From SCGC-AG-212-J23 sp035762345 (GTDB lineage Bacteria > Pseudomonadota > Gammaproteobacteria > Burkholderiales > SG8-39), in the NCBI GenBank assembly GCA_035762345.1, contig DASTPE010000060.1, positions 1 through 15,489 of the forward strand: a stretch of DNA of 15,489 bases, written 5' to 3'. Under the pieces are notes generated by a model. The model made no database searches, had not been told where the DNA came from, and worked only from the letters and a program-made list of their open reading frames with translations. Made by a program: the position numbers and the translations under genes. This document shows positions 7,051 through 13,954 of the stretch, piece by piece. Position 1 is the stretch's first letter, and every line of letters begins with the position of its first letter.

Positions 7051-7064
7051 TTGAGACAGATCAA
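7051..7064. promoter_or_regulatory. CRP/FNR-family binding box B, upstream of the LIV-type transporter
   Basis: TTGAGACAGATCAA has the same two half-sites (TTGAG and ATCAA) as box A at 5543-5556, again 9 of 10 consensus bases, and is followed by G as in box A. It lies in the gap between the DUF6455-like gene and the transporter operon. A weak -10 candidate (CACGAT, 7086-7091) lies 31 bp from its centre on the plus strand. Two such sites in the only two short divergent gaps of this region argue for a shared regulator. Confidence 0.6.
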
Positions 7065-7089
7065 GTCGAAGCGCCAAAACGGGGACACG

Positions 7090-8051
7090 ATGGCCAACAA
7101 CGCGAGCGAGGGCGTGACCGCGTTCAAGTACCTCGTCGAGCGCGAAGGCATCGTTGCCGCCGGCGGCGTGATCTCGAGCGATGTCGGGCTCGCGGTGTCG
7201 CGCGAGGCTGAGGCGCCTAGGTTCCGGTGTTCCTGACGATGTCAGGCTCGCACCAGATCCTCACCAAGGAGAGCCGCTACACCTTCAGAACCTGCCTGCC
7301 GGCGGCGCCGATGAACATGGGCTACATCGCTGGCCTGATCAAGGGAAAGGGCTACAAGCGTGTCGGCGTGATCGTCGCCGACTACGCCTGGGGCCATGCC
7401 ATCCGCCAGTCGGTGGAGAAGCACATCAAGCCGCTCCCGGGCGTGCAGATGCAGATCGAGGTGGCGCCGGTGCCGGAGCGCGACTTCACCACCTATCTGC
7501 GCAAGCTGCAGGGAATGAACCCGGAGCTGCTCATCGCAACCGGGCACCCGCCGGGCACCACGACCATCATGCGCCAGGCGATCGAGCTCGGCATGCAAGG
7601 GCCGATCATCGGGCCGTGGTACCCGACCGAGTTCACGGTCGAGCGCGTCGGCGAGCTGATGTACGGGCGCTTTGTCGACTACTCGTGCGCCGACTTCGAG
7701 AGCCCGGCCTACCAGGCGCTCGCCGCGAAGTACCACGCCGCCACCAAGCGCCTGCTCGACAACAACGCGCTCTCGGGCTACGCGATCGTGAAGATCGTCG
7801 CCGAGACCGTCGCGAAGAGCGGCTCGAGCGATCCGAAGGCGCTGGCGCAGGCGATCCGCAGCGGCCGCTTCCAGGTCGACGGCTACGCCTGGCCACTCTC
7901 GTACACCGAGTGGGGCGAGATGAAGGAAGCCGCGCCGATCCTCTATACGTACGAGAAGGGCGCGGCGAGCAAGATGAACCCGTCCGCCGCCTGGCGCCCG
8001 AAAGTCGTGTTCCGCTCCAGCACGACCCCGCCGTATGTCCCCGGCGAATGA
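7090..8051 (+). pseudogene. Branched-chain-amino-acid-type ABC transporter substrate-binding protein, 5'-truncated and frameshifted
   Basis: Frame one (7090-7236) encodes NASEGVTAFKYLVEREG...GLAVSREAEAP and then leaves the family sequence. The family sequence resumes one frame over at 7221 (VPVFLTMSGSHQILTKE) and continues to the TGA at 8049-8051. One missing base near 7219-7221 (for example AGG for AAGG) explains the break; the downstream frame has TAG at 7218-7220, so it cannot extend upstream. In addition, about 65-90 N-terminal residues normal for a periplasmic-binding-protein type I (LivJ-like) protein are absent, including the signal peptide. Motifs such as YTFRTCLPAAPMN and GVIVADYAWG are otherwise well kept. 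The 3' end overlaps livG by 17 bp. Either a recent pseudogene or an assembly or sequencing error; the truncation and the frameshift are independent defects. Family certain. Confidence 0.85.
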
Positions 8052-8763
8052 GGTCATCCTCGAGGCGCAGGCACTAAGCAAGCAATTCGGCGGGACCGCG
8101 GCGCTGAAGCAAGTTTCCTTCAGCGCCGCGCCGGGGGAGATCGTGGGACTGATCGGCCCCAACGGCGCCGGCAAGACGACGCTGCTCAATCTGCTCTCCG
8201 GCGTGCTGCGCCCGACGACCGGCCGGGTGCTGTTCAAGGGCCGCGACCTCAGCGGGCTCAAGGCGAACGCGGTCGCGCGCATGGGCATCGCGCGCACGCT
8301 GCAGACGCCGCGCTCGTTCCCGAGCATGAGCGTTCTCGAAAACGTCGCGGTGGGCGCGATGTTCGGACGGCCGCACGGCCACCTCGATCATGCCACCCGC
8401 TGCCTGGAGCTCGTCGGCCTGGGCGCACGCGGTGACTCGCCGATGTCGAGCCTGAACCTTCAGGAGCGCAAGAGCGTCGAGCTCGCGCGCGCGCTCGCCA
8501 TGGCGCCGAGCGTGGTGCTGATCGACGAGGCGATGAGCGGCCTCAACCCGACCGAGATCGAGGACTCGATGCGCCTCATCCGGCGCGTGCGTGACGAAAC
8601 CGGCGTCACCATCATCTGGGTCGAGCACGTCGTGCGGGCCGTGATGGCGGTGGTCGAGCGCATCCTGGTTCTCAACTTCGGCAGCCTCATCGCCTGCGGC
8701 AGCCCCTCTGAGATCGCGCGCAACGACGCGGTGATCGAGGCCTACCTCGGGACGGCGGCCTAG
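8035..8763 (+). CDS. livG: LIV-type ABC transporter ATPase (LivG-like)
   Basis: A 242-aa cytoplasmic ATPase of the HAAT (branched-chain amino acid type) family. Walker A GPNGAGKTT is at 41-49, the Q-loop Gln at about 90 (ARTLQTPR), Walker B VVLIDE at 160-165, D-loop SGLNPTE, and the switch His at 198. The signature region reads SSLNLQERKSVELARAL instead of an LSGGQ-like motif; related LivG proteins with LTLAxRK in this place are known, so this is a subfamily mark rather than damage. The ATG at 8035 lies inside the 3' end of the substrate-binding-protein gene, and no clear ribosome binding site is visible, suggesting coupled translation. With LivF, LivH and LivM it would power import of an amino acid or, given the neighbours, an aromatic or other carboxylate. 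Confidence 0.93.
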   Translation: MSPANEVILEAQALSKQFGGTAALKQVSFSAAPGEIVGLIGPNGAGKTTLLNLLSGVLRPTTGRVLFKGRDLSGLKANAVARMGIARTLQTPRSFPSMSVLENVAVGAMFGRPHGHLDHATRCLELVGLGARGDSPMSSLNLQERKSVELARALAMAPSVVLIDEAMSGLNPTEIEDSMRLIRRVRDETGVTIIWVEHVVRAVMAVVERILVLNFGSLIACGSPSEIARNDAVIEAYLGTAA

Positions 8764-8765
8764 CC

Positions 8766-9470
<705 letters not shown>

Positions 9471-9483
9471 AGATAACAGCACC

Positions 9484-10341
9484 ATGACTGCGCTTCTGTT
9501 CGACGGCATCGTTCAGGGCCTGCAGCTCTCGCTGCTCGCGGTCGGTATCACGCTGATCTACGGCCTAGGCGGTGTGCTCAACCTCGCGCACGGGCAATTT
9601 GCCATCGTGGGCGGAGTCGCTGCCGCGCTGCTGGTTTCTTTTGGAGCAAATCCATTACTTGCATCTCTGGGTGGAATCGGAGCCGCTGGGGTGCTCGGCC
9701 TCATTGTCGACCGTACGCTCCTTCTTCCCGCCTACCGCTACCGCGGCGAGGAGCGCCTGCTCCTCGGCCTCATCCTCACGCTCGGCTTCTCGTTCCTGAT
9801 CGACGGCTACCTCAACTGGAAATTCCCCGAGTTCTCGCTCTCGTTCCAGCTCCGGGTACCGATGGTTGAGCTCGCCGGCATCCCGATGCGCACCGCGAGC
9901 CTCGCCGCATCACTGATCGCGATGACGGTATTCGCGGTGCTGTTCGCGTTTCTCAAGCTTACGCTCCTCGGCAAGAGCATTCGCTCGATCATCGAAAACG
10001 AGGTCGGGGCCGAGCTCTGCGGCATCGACCCCTCGCGGACGCGCACGTTGATCGTGTTCCTCGCCGCGATGATGGCCGGCGTGGCGGGCGTGACCCAGGG
10101 GCTGTTTTCCTCGCTCGGCACCGAGATGGGACCAGAATTCACCATCCTCGGCCTGCTCGTGGCGGTGGTCGGCGGCGTGCGCAGCATCAACGGCACGCTG
10201 GCCGCGGGCATCCTGCTCGGTATCGTGAACGTATTTGCGAGCCACTATGTCGGCGCCTACGTCGCGTACATCATTCTGCTCTCCTTCGCCATGGCGACGA
10301 TCCTCGTGCGCCCGGCCGGCCTGCTCGCGCGCTTCACATGA
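9484..10341 (+). CDS. livH: LIV-type ABC transporter permease (LivH-like)
   Basis: A 285-aa inner-membrane permease with about eight hydrophobic segments. It opens with LLFDGIVQGLQLSLLAVGITLIYG and GGVLNLAHGQFAIVGG, the hallmark N-terminus of LivH proteins. The cytoplasmic coupling region GKSIRSIIENEVGAELCGID and the late motif GLLVAVVGGVRSINGTLAAG are also typical. The ATG at 9484 is 13 bp after livF with only a weak AGAGA upstream; the stop overlaps livM by ATGA. The stretch 9590-9700 is less GC-rich than its surroundings, without a frame problem. It forms the translocation channel with LivM. Substrate cannot be read from the permease; the nearby UbiD and CoA-transferase genes suggest a carboxylic acid, but this is inference. 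Confidence 0.94.
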   Translation: MTALLFDGIVQGLQLSLLAVGITLIYGLGGVLNLAHGQFAIVGGVAAALLVSFGANPLLASLGGIGAAGVLGLIVDRTLLLPAYRYRGEERLLLGLILTLGFSFLIDGYLNWKFPEFSLSFQLRVPMVELAGIPMRTASLAASLIAMTVFAVLFAFLKLTLLGKSIRSIIENEVGAELCGIDPSRTRTLIVFLAAMMAGVAGVTQGLFSSLGTEMGPEFTILGLLVAVVGGVRSINGTLAAGILLGIVNVFASHYVGAYVAYIILLSFAMATILVRPAGLLARFT

Positions 10342-11327
10342 GAAAGTACGCCGACATCGCGGCCGTTACCCTGGTCCTGGCACTCGTCCCGGCCGTCGCG
10401 GGAGGCAGCCCTTACTACATGCGGCTCGCCACGCTCGCGCTCGTGTACATGGCGTGGACAGTGGCGTTCAACCTGATCTTCGGCCACACCAAGCAGTTGT
10501 TCCTGTGCCTGAACGCGCTTGCGGGAACCGCGGGCTATCTCGCCGTGGTGCTGGCGATCCAGCTCAAGCTCTCGCCCTGGGTGACGGTGCCAGTCGGCGT
10601 CGCCGCCGCCGCCGGGCTCGGTGCGCTCTTCAGCTACGTCTCGGTGCTGCGCGGGCTCGGCGTGATCTTCCTCGGCATCGTCACGCTTTCGTTCTCGCTC
10701 ATCTTCCACAACCTGGTGCTCGGCCTGCGCCAGTTCACGAACGGCGAGACCGGGCTCGTAAGCCGCGGGCTCGGCTTCTCCCTGCTCGAGCAGCCGGTGC
10801 CGAGCTACTACATCTTCCTCGCCGTCCTGCTGGCGGCGCTCGCCATCTACCAATTGCTCATGAGCTCGAAGAGCGGCATGGCGTTCCGCGCGCTCTCGGA
10901 CGACGAGCTCACCGCCGAGCTCTCCGGCATCGACGTCACCTGGTACAAGGTGCTCGCCGCGGCCGTGGCCTCCGCCATTCTCGGACTGAGCGGTGCGCTC
11001 TACGCCTTCTACAACGGCATCGTCAGCCCGAGCGTGTTTTCGTTCGTGGGGATCGACATCCCGGTGCTGATCGCGCTCCTCCTGGGCGGAATGCGCACGC
11101 GCCTCGGCCCGGTGATCGGCGCTATCGCCTTCGCGCTGCTCGAAGAGCTGGTGCGGCCATTCGGCCAGCTCAACGTCCTGGTCTACGGCGTGCCGCTGAT
11201 CGTGCTCTTCACCACCTTCCGTGAGGGAATGGTGCCTCTGTTGGGAAAATGCCTCGCCATGCTTGACTTGCGTCAAGCCGCGCCGCTGGGCTCGGAGCAA
11301 GCTGAAGGCCAAAGGAGGACGCCATGA
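10338..11327 (+). CDS. livM: LIV-type ABC transporter permease (LivM-like)
   Basis: A 329-aa inner-membrane protein with multiple hydrophobic helices. Family signs are the early YMAWTVAFNLIFGHTKQLFLCLNAL, close to the usual NLxxGxxGxxSLG region but with divergent residues, the coupling segment SGMAFRALSDDELTAELSGIDVTWYKV, and FSFVGIDIPVLIALLLGGMRTRLGPVIGA. It overlaps livH (ATGA) at its start and the next gene (ATGA) at its end. The C-terminal 30 residues are polar and contain, at DNA level, CRP/FNR-like box C (11263-11276) for the following gene. It acts as second permease with LivH. The NIFGHTKQ variant of the N-terminal motif is the only oddity; the frame is intact. Confidence 0.93.
   Translation: MRKYADIAAVTLVLALVPAVAGGSPYYMRLATLALVYMAWTVAFNLIFGHTKQLFLCLNALAGTAGYLAVVLAIQLKLSPWVTVPVGVAAAAGLGALFSYVSVLRGLGVIFLGIVTLSFSLIFHNLVLGLRQFTNGETGLVSRGLGFSLLEQPVPSYYIFLAVLLAALAIYQLLMSSKSGMAFRALSDDELTAELSGIDVTWYKVLAAAVASAILGLSGALYAFYNGIVSPSVFSFVGIDIPVLIALLLGGMRTRLGPVIGAIAFALLEELVRPFGQLNVLVYGVPLIVLFTTFREGMVPLLGKCLAMLDLRQAAPLGSEQAEGQRRTP
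11263..11276. promoter_or_regulatory. CRP/FNR-family-like palindrome (box C) inside the 3' end of livM
   Basis: TTGACTTGCGTCAA is perfectly symmetric; with the flanking C and G it forms CTTGAC-TTGC-GTCAAG. It keeps the TTGA-N6-TCAA core of boxes A and B. Its centre is 54 bp before the ATG at 11324; a class II start would fall near 11311, just at the strong ribosome binding site of that gene. It could give the His-rich protein gene its own promoter. Symmetry is seen directly, function inferred. Confidence 0.5.
11312..11318 (+). promoter_or_regulatory. Strong ribosome binding site for the His-rich secreted protein
   Basis: AAGGAGG, a near-perfect anti-16S complement, lies 5 nt before the ATG at 11324. 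It is much stronger than the binding sites of the upstream transporter genes and suggests higher expression of this last gene. Confidence 0.85.
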
Positions 11328-11776
11328 ATATTACCGGCATCTCCAGGACGCTCGCCGCGGCCGCGCTCGGCGCCGCCCTAGTCGCGCTACCCGCTGCCGC
11401 GCAGCAGATGAAAACGGTCGGCGGGATTGTGGTCAACATCGGCATTATCTCCGCCATCGCCGCGGAGCACGCGGACGCGCAGCACGGCGTGCACAAGGGC
11501 GGGCACGGAAGCGGCATGGAGCACCTGGTGGTGAGCCTTGCCGAGCAGAAAGGCGGCGCGCGCATCGGCGACGCCGACGTCAGTATCGAGGTTAAAAACC
11601 CGAAGGGCGCCGTGCAGAAGAAGCCCGCGCTGCCGATGATGACGGGCGGCTACCCCGACTACAGCGAGGTCTTCGACTTCGGGTGGTCGGGCAGCTACGT
11701 CGTGCGCGTGAGCATCAAGCGCAAGGCAGCGGCCAAGCCGGTCGAGGCGGTGTTCACCGTCAACCGCGTCATTTAG
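11324..11776 (+). CDS. Secreted His/Met-containing protein, YtkA/FixH-like fold suspected
   Basis: A 150-aa protein with a clear signal peptide (MNITGISRTLAAAALGA..., probable cleavage after residue 26 at AAA-QQ), so it is periplasmic. A His cluster follows: H49, H54, H57, H61 and H67 with M65, and later a Met pair M105-M106 beside a Gly-Tyr-Pro turn. The body (HLVVSLAEQ...IGDADVSIEV...SGSYVVRVSI) looks like a small beta-sandwich of the YtkA/FixH/CopC sort, often metal (copper) related. I do not recognise the exact family. It overlaps livM by ATGA but has a very strong ribosome binding site and its own CRP/FNR-like box. It may be a metal-binding periplasmic partner or an unrelated gene co-expressed with the transporter. 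The gene is surely real; function open. Confidence 0.8.
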   Translation: MNITGISRTLAAAALGAALVALPAAAQQMKTVGGIVVNIGIISAIAAEHADAQHGVHKGGHGSGMEHLVVSLAEQKGGARIGDADVSIEVKNPKGAVQKKPALPMMTGGYPDYSEVFDFGWSGSYVVRVSIKRKAAAKPVEAVFTVNRVI

Positions 11777-11779
11777 CGG

Positions 11780-11792
11780 GAATTCGGGGTCA
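11780..11792. repeat. Interrupted left arm of a 71-bp palindromic repeat (outer part)
   Basis: GAATTCGGGGTCA is the exact reverse complement of 13345-13357. Joined to 13300-13311 (the bases beyond the IS), it rebuilds a 25-bp arm that is a perfect reverse complement of 13333-13357. The palindrome thus predates the IS insertion. It starts 3 bp after the stop of the gene at 11324-11776. Confidence 0.85.
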
Positions 11793-11794
11793 CC

Positions 11795-11806
11795 CATTAG
11801 CCGGCC
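11795..11806. repeat. Subterminal inverted repeat of the IS, right (3') end
   Basis: CATTAGCCGGCC, perfect reverse complement of 13281-13292. Length and position fit the subterminal repeats of IS1111-type elements. Confidence 0.85.
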
Positions 11807-12191
11807 GTAAGCAATAGGGCGAGCCGGCGCCTCGCGCTGTGCACGATGTTGGTAACTCCTTCATCGACGGGCAATCGCGCCCGGTTCTTCGCTTCGTTGG
11901 CTGCGATCGGAATCGCGCCAGTCACCCATCGGGTTCAAGCTGGTGCGCGGTAAAGCGTGCGCCCGCCCTGGCGGCCCGTGCCGCCCCAGAAGAACGTTGG
12001 TACCGCGCCATGTCCAGAAACCGGTGCTGCACAGAGCTGTGGCTGCCGATTGAGTCGGCGCCAATCCCCGAGGTGGCTCGCGGCGCGGGCGATGCCGATT
12101 CGATGAACTCGAACGGTGAAGCGCGGCGTCCATTCAGAGCTCTTGGCTTAAAGCCAACCCCGAATCCTGGCTCGCCGCGCTTCACCATGCG
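11807..12191 (-). ncRNA. Non-coding right end of the IS; candidate seek/bridge RNA region
   Basis: This 385-bp stretch after the transposase stop shows no convincing gene. IS1111-type elements are known to encode their guide (seek/bridge) RNA in this position. Two 9-nt matches support this. ACCCCGAAT at 12157-12165 equals the minus strand of the target flank beside the core (11782-11790). GTCACCCAT at 11921-11929 equals the IS end plus core and flank (11789-11797). A small hairpin TTGGC-TTAAA-GCCAA (12143-12157) adjoins the first match, and TCAG, as at the target core, lies on its other side (12134-12137). Order on the minus strand is target match then donor match, as in known bridge RNAs. 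They are about 230 nt apart, longer than described RNAs, so the exact RNA is uncertain. The open frame at 11839-12195 has no family signs. Confidence 0.4.
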
Positions 12192-13208
12192 TTAGCCGAA
12201 GCAGCGTTTCACGTCGAAGGGCTCGGCGTTCCTGAGCACGTGGTAGCAGGCGCGCGCCAGCTTGTGCGCGAGCGCCTTGGTGGCCACGATGCGGTTGGTT
12301 CGCGCCCGCTTGCGCTCGTAGAAGCGCTTGGCTTCCGTGCACCAGCGCCGCGCCATGTTGGCCGCCTCGATGTAGGCCCAGGCGAGGTACTTGTTGCCGT
12401 TGCGGCGGTTGCCTTCGCCCTTTTTCCTATCGTTGGAGATGCGCACACTGTCGACACAACGCGCATAGGAGGCGTAATCACCGACTGCGGCGAAGCGCCC
12501 GATCGCCCCGGTCTCGAGCAGGATCACGGGCGCGAGCGTGTGCCAGATACCCGGCACCGTCGTGAGCAGCCGGTAATCGGAACGCGCGCGCAAACTTTGC
12601 GCAAGATGCTTCTCGAGGCGCGAGATCTCGGTATTCAAAGTCCCGATCACGGCAACATTGGCCCTCATCCCCAGTGCTACCTCGGGCAATAGCCCCAGCT
12701 CCTCGACCGCGCGAGCGCTTAGGCGCTTGACCTGCCTGCCGCTCATGCGCTCTCCGGTCTCGCGCGCCTGCACGTTCTCCACCGCCAAGACCTGCACGGT
12801 GCGGCTGCGCACAAGCTGCATACGCCGGCGCCCAAGGTCGCGCAGCGCCCGCTCCTCCTTCGGGTAGATGTAGCCCGTCGGCAGAATTCCCAGGCGAAGC
12901 AAGTGCGCAAGCTGCAACGCATCGGTGTCGTCGCCCGCGTGCTTGAGCCCGTCGTAGCGCTTCAACTTGGCCGTGTTGGCCAGGTGCACCGTGTAACCCG
13001 CCGCCTGCAGCCCGTCGACCAGCCAGTACCAGTTGTAGGTCGACTCGACCGCTACGCCGGCAAGCTCGCCCCGATAAACCGCGAGCGCCTCCAGCACCTT
13101 GCTCAGCTCGTTCGGTAAGCGACGTCGATACACGACGCGATCGGCCTCGTCGATCACCACCACCAGGCTGTTATTCGAGTGCAGATCGATCCCGCTATAC
13201 CATCTCAT
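12192..13208 (-). CDS. IS110-family (IS1111 group) transposase/recombinase
   Basis: A 338-aa DEDD recombinase, full length for the family. The RuvC-like part has D8 (GIDLHSNN), E55 (VESTYNWYW), D93 and D96 (GDDTDALQLAHLL). The C-terminal Tnp20 part has TTVPGIW near 216-222, then YASYARCVDSVRISNDRKKGEGNRRNGNKYLAW, where S254 (or S258) is the candidate nucleophile serine. It starts at the ATG complementary to 13206-13208 with GAGGAGG 6 nt upstream. No frameshift or stop is seen, so the element may be active. It works with an RNA encoded in the element's non-coding end to choose and join DNA sites. The adjacent genes on both sides are unrelated to it. Confidence 0.95.
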   Translation of the reverse strand: MRWYSGIDLHSNNSLVVVIDEADRVVYRRRLPNELSKVLEALAVYRGELAGVAVESTYNWYWLVDGLQAAGYTVHLANTAKLKRYDGLKHAGDDTDALQLAHLLRLGILPTGYIYPKEERALRDLGRRRMQLVRSRTVQVLAVENVQARETGERMSGRQVKRLSARAVEELGLLPEVALGMRANVAVIGTLNTEISRLEKHLAQSLRARSDYRLLTTVPGIWHTLAPVILLETGAIGRFAAVGDYASYARCVDSVRISNDRKKGEGNRRNGNKYLAWAYIEAANMARRWCTEAKRFYERKRARTNRIVATKALAHKLARACYHVLRNAEPFDVKRCFG

Positions 13209-13254
13209 TCCGGCCTCCTCGTTGGGTTAAGTAAGTCCGCAAACTCACTGTAAC

Positions 13255-13279
13255 CCCACCGCCCTCAACAGGCGGTGGG
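13255..13279. other. Stem-loop in the left end of the IS
   Basis: CCCACCGCC (13255-13263) and GGCGGTGGG (13271-13279) form a perfect 9-bp GC-rich stem with a 7-nt loop. It lies between the subterminal repeat and the transposase start, in the transposase leader. It might limit read-through transcription from outside, or fold in single-stranded DNA. Confidence 0.6.
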
Positions 13280-13280
13280 A

Positions 13281-13292
13281 GGCCGGCTAATG
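13281..13292. repeat. Subterminal inverted repeat of the IS, left (5') end
   Basis: GGCCGGCTAATG, perfect reverse complement of 11795-11806; followed outward by 7 bp (ATTTTCA) to the inferred boundary. Confidence 0.85.
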
Positions 13293-13296
13293 ATTT

Positions 13297-13357
13297 TCAG
13301 GGTCGAGATTCGTTTTTACGTACGTGAAAACTGAATCTCGACCCTGACCCCGAATTC
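13297..13357. repeat. Palindromic repeat: inner left arm, spacer and complete right arm
   Basis: 13297-13311 and 13333-13347 are perfect 15-bp inverted copies around a 21-nt spacer that is itself nearly symmetric (GTTTT ... ACGTACGT ... AAAAC). The right arm continues to 13357 (TGACCCCGAATTC), whose partner lies on the far side of the IS at 11780-11792. Without the IS the whole would be a 71-bp palindrome filling the gap between two convergent genes, where it could act as a bidirectional terminator. It resembles a REP or small MITE-like repeat. Confidence 0.85.
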
Positions 13358-13363
13358 GATTAA

Positions 13364-13801
13364 CTAACCTTGGATCCACGGTAGTCGCGCCTTGCGCCAG
13401 CCGCCGACGGTGCTGCGGTGTTGCTCGCCGTCCTTGTCGCCCTCGAAGCCTTCGAGCACGTTGTAGGCCTCTTGCCAGCCAGCGCGATGCGCGGCTTCGG
13501 CGGCGGAGTGCGAGCGAGCTCCGGAGCGGCACATGAACATGACGGGCTGGTCCTTCGGAACAGCGGCTGCGAGCTCAGCCAGGAATTCGGGGTTGGGACG
13601 GTTGCCGGGATAGACCTGCCATTCGACGGCGAGAGCACCAGGGACGCGGCCGACATACAACAGCTCCGGCTTGGTACGCACGTCAACGAGGCTTGCCCCG
13701 CCCTTCATGAGCTCATGCGCTTCAGCCGGAAGCAGGGCTCCGGCGTACGTCAGGCCCATCTTCCTCCCGCGCTCTTGGGCCATCCTCTTGATGTCTTCCA
13801 T
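13364..13801 (-). CDS. Rhodanese-like domain protein
   Basis: A 145-aa single-domain rhodanese. It has SLVDVRTKPELLYVGRVPGALAVEW near 37-61 with the conserved D40 and R42, and the active-site loop CRSGARS with Cys at 91. The end GWRKARLPW is typical of the small proteobacterial rhodaneses found near glnA. It would carry persulfide sulfur on the Cys; the partner is unknown. The N-terminal 20 residues precede the domain; the start ATG (complement of 13799-13801) has GAGAGGG about 5 nt upstream. It is divergent from glnA, about 150 bp apart. Its stop lies 7 bp from the palindromic repeat. Family sure, role unknown. Confidence 0.92.
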   Translation of the reverse strand: MEDIKRMAQERGRKMGLTYAGALLPAEAHELMKGGASLVDVRTKPELLYVGRVPGALAVEWQVYPGNRPNPEFLAELAAAVPKDQPVMFMCRSGARSHSAAEAAHRAGWQEAYNVLEGFEGDKDGEQHRSTVGGWRKARLPWIQG

Positions 13802-13893
13802 GGCGCCCTCTCATTGTGCATCCGGGCGAGTTGATGCCCCTATTCAGTGCGCCCGGGATCAGTAAAATGCCCCAGGAATCAGCAGCGGTGTTT

Positions 13894-13907
13894 GGCATGG
13901 AATGTGC
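13894..13907 (+). promoter_or_regulatory. Sigma-54 (RpoN) promoter of glnA
   Basis: TTTGGCATGGAATGTGCTG (13891-13909) has GG (13894-13895), exactly 10 bases, then GC (13906-13907): the -24/-12 signature, close to TGGCAC-N5-TTGC. The start would be near 13919, about 36 nt before the glnA ATG. This predicts NtrC-dependent nitrogen control as for enteric glnA. No convincing NtrC site was found upstream. Confidence 0.7.
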
Positions 13908-13954
13908 TGAACCGCCGCGCTACCTACGAACACTCTAACCGGGAGACCTCAAAG

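Larger units (their letters stand above)
11793..13299 (-). mobile_element. IS110-family insertion sequence, IS1111 type, about 1.5 kb
   Basis: The element holds one DEDD transposase gene on the minus strand, a short left non-coding end (13209-13299, 91 bp) and a long right non-coding end (11793-12191, about 400 bp). Subterminal inverted repeats CATTAGCCGGCC (11795-11806) and GGCCGGCTAATG (13281-13292) are perfect over 12 bp. They lie 7 bp from the boundary at the transposase 5' side (ATTTTCA, 13293-13299) and 2-3 bp from it at the other side. This agrees with my recollection of IS1111 elements (7 bp and 3 bp). The trinucleotide TCA occurs at both junctions (11790-11792 and 13297-13299), so the true ends are uncertain by up to 3 bp. 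Removing the element restores a palindromic target perfectly. No target duplication beyond TCA is seen, as expected for this family. Confidence 0.85.

Noticed and set aside
7216..7224. Programmed ribosomal frameshift in the substrate-binding protein gene
   Set aside because: There is no slippery heptamer or stimulatory structure at CCTAGGTTC, the family does not use frameshifting, and the protein is also truncated at its 5' end.
8446..8487. Degenerate LSGGQ signature in LivG as a sign of a dead ATPase
   Set aside because: LivG subfamilies with an LTLAxRK-like segment here are known, and Walker A, Walker B, D-loop and switch His are all intact.
11839..12195. 118-codon plus-strand open frame in the IS right end
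   Set aside because: No recognisable domain, no ribosome binding site, and it lies in the part of the IS expected to be non-coding and to carry the guide RNA.
13847..13954. Upstream start for glnA giving a 507-aa protein
   Set aside because: The sigma-54 promoter and the ribosome binding site lie inside this extension, and the family N-terminus begins at 13955.
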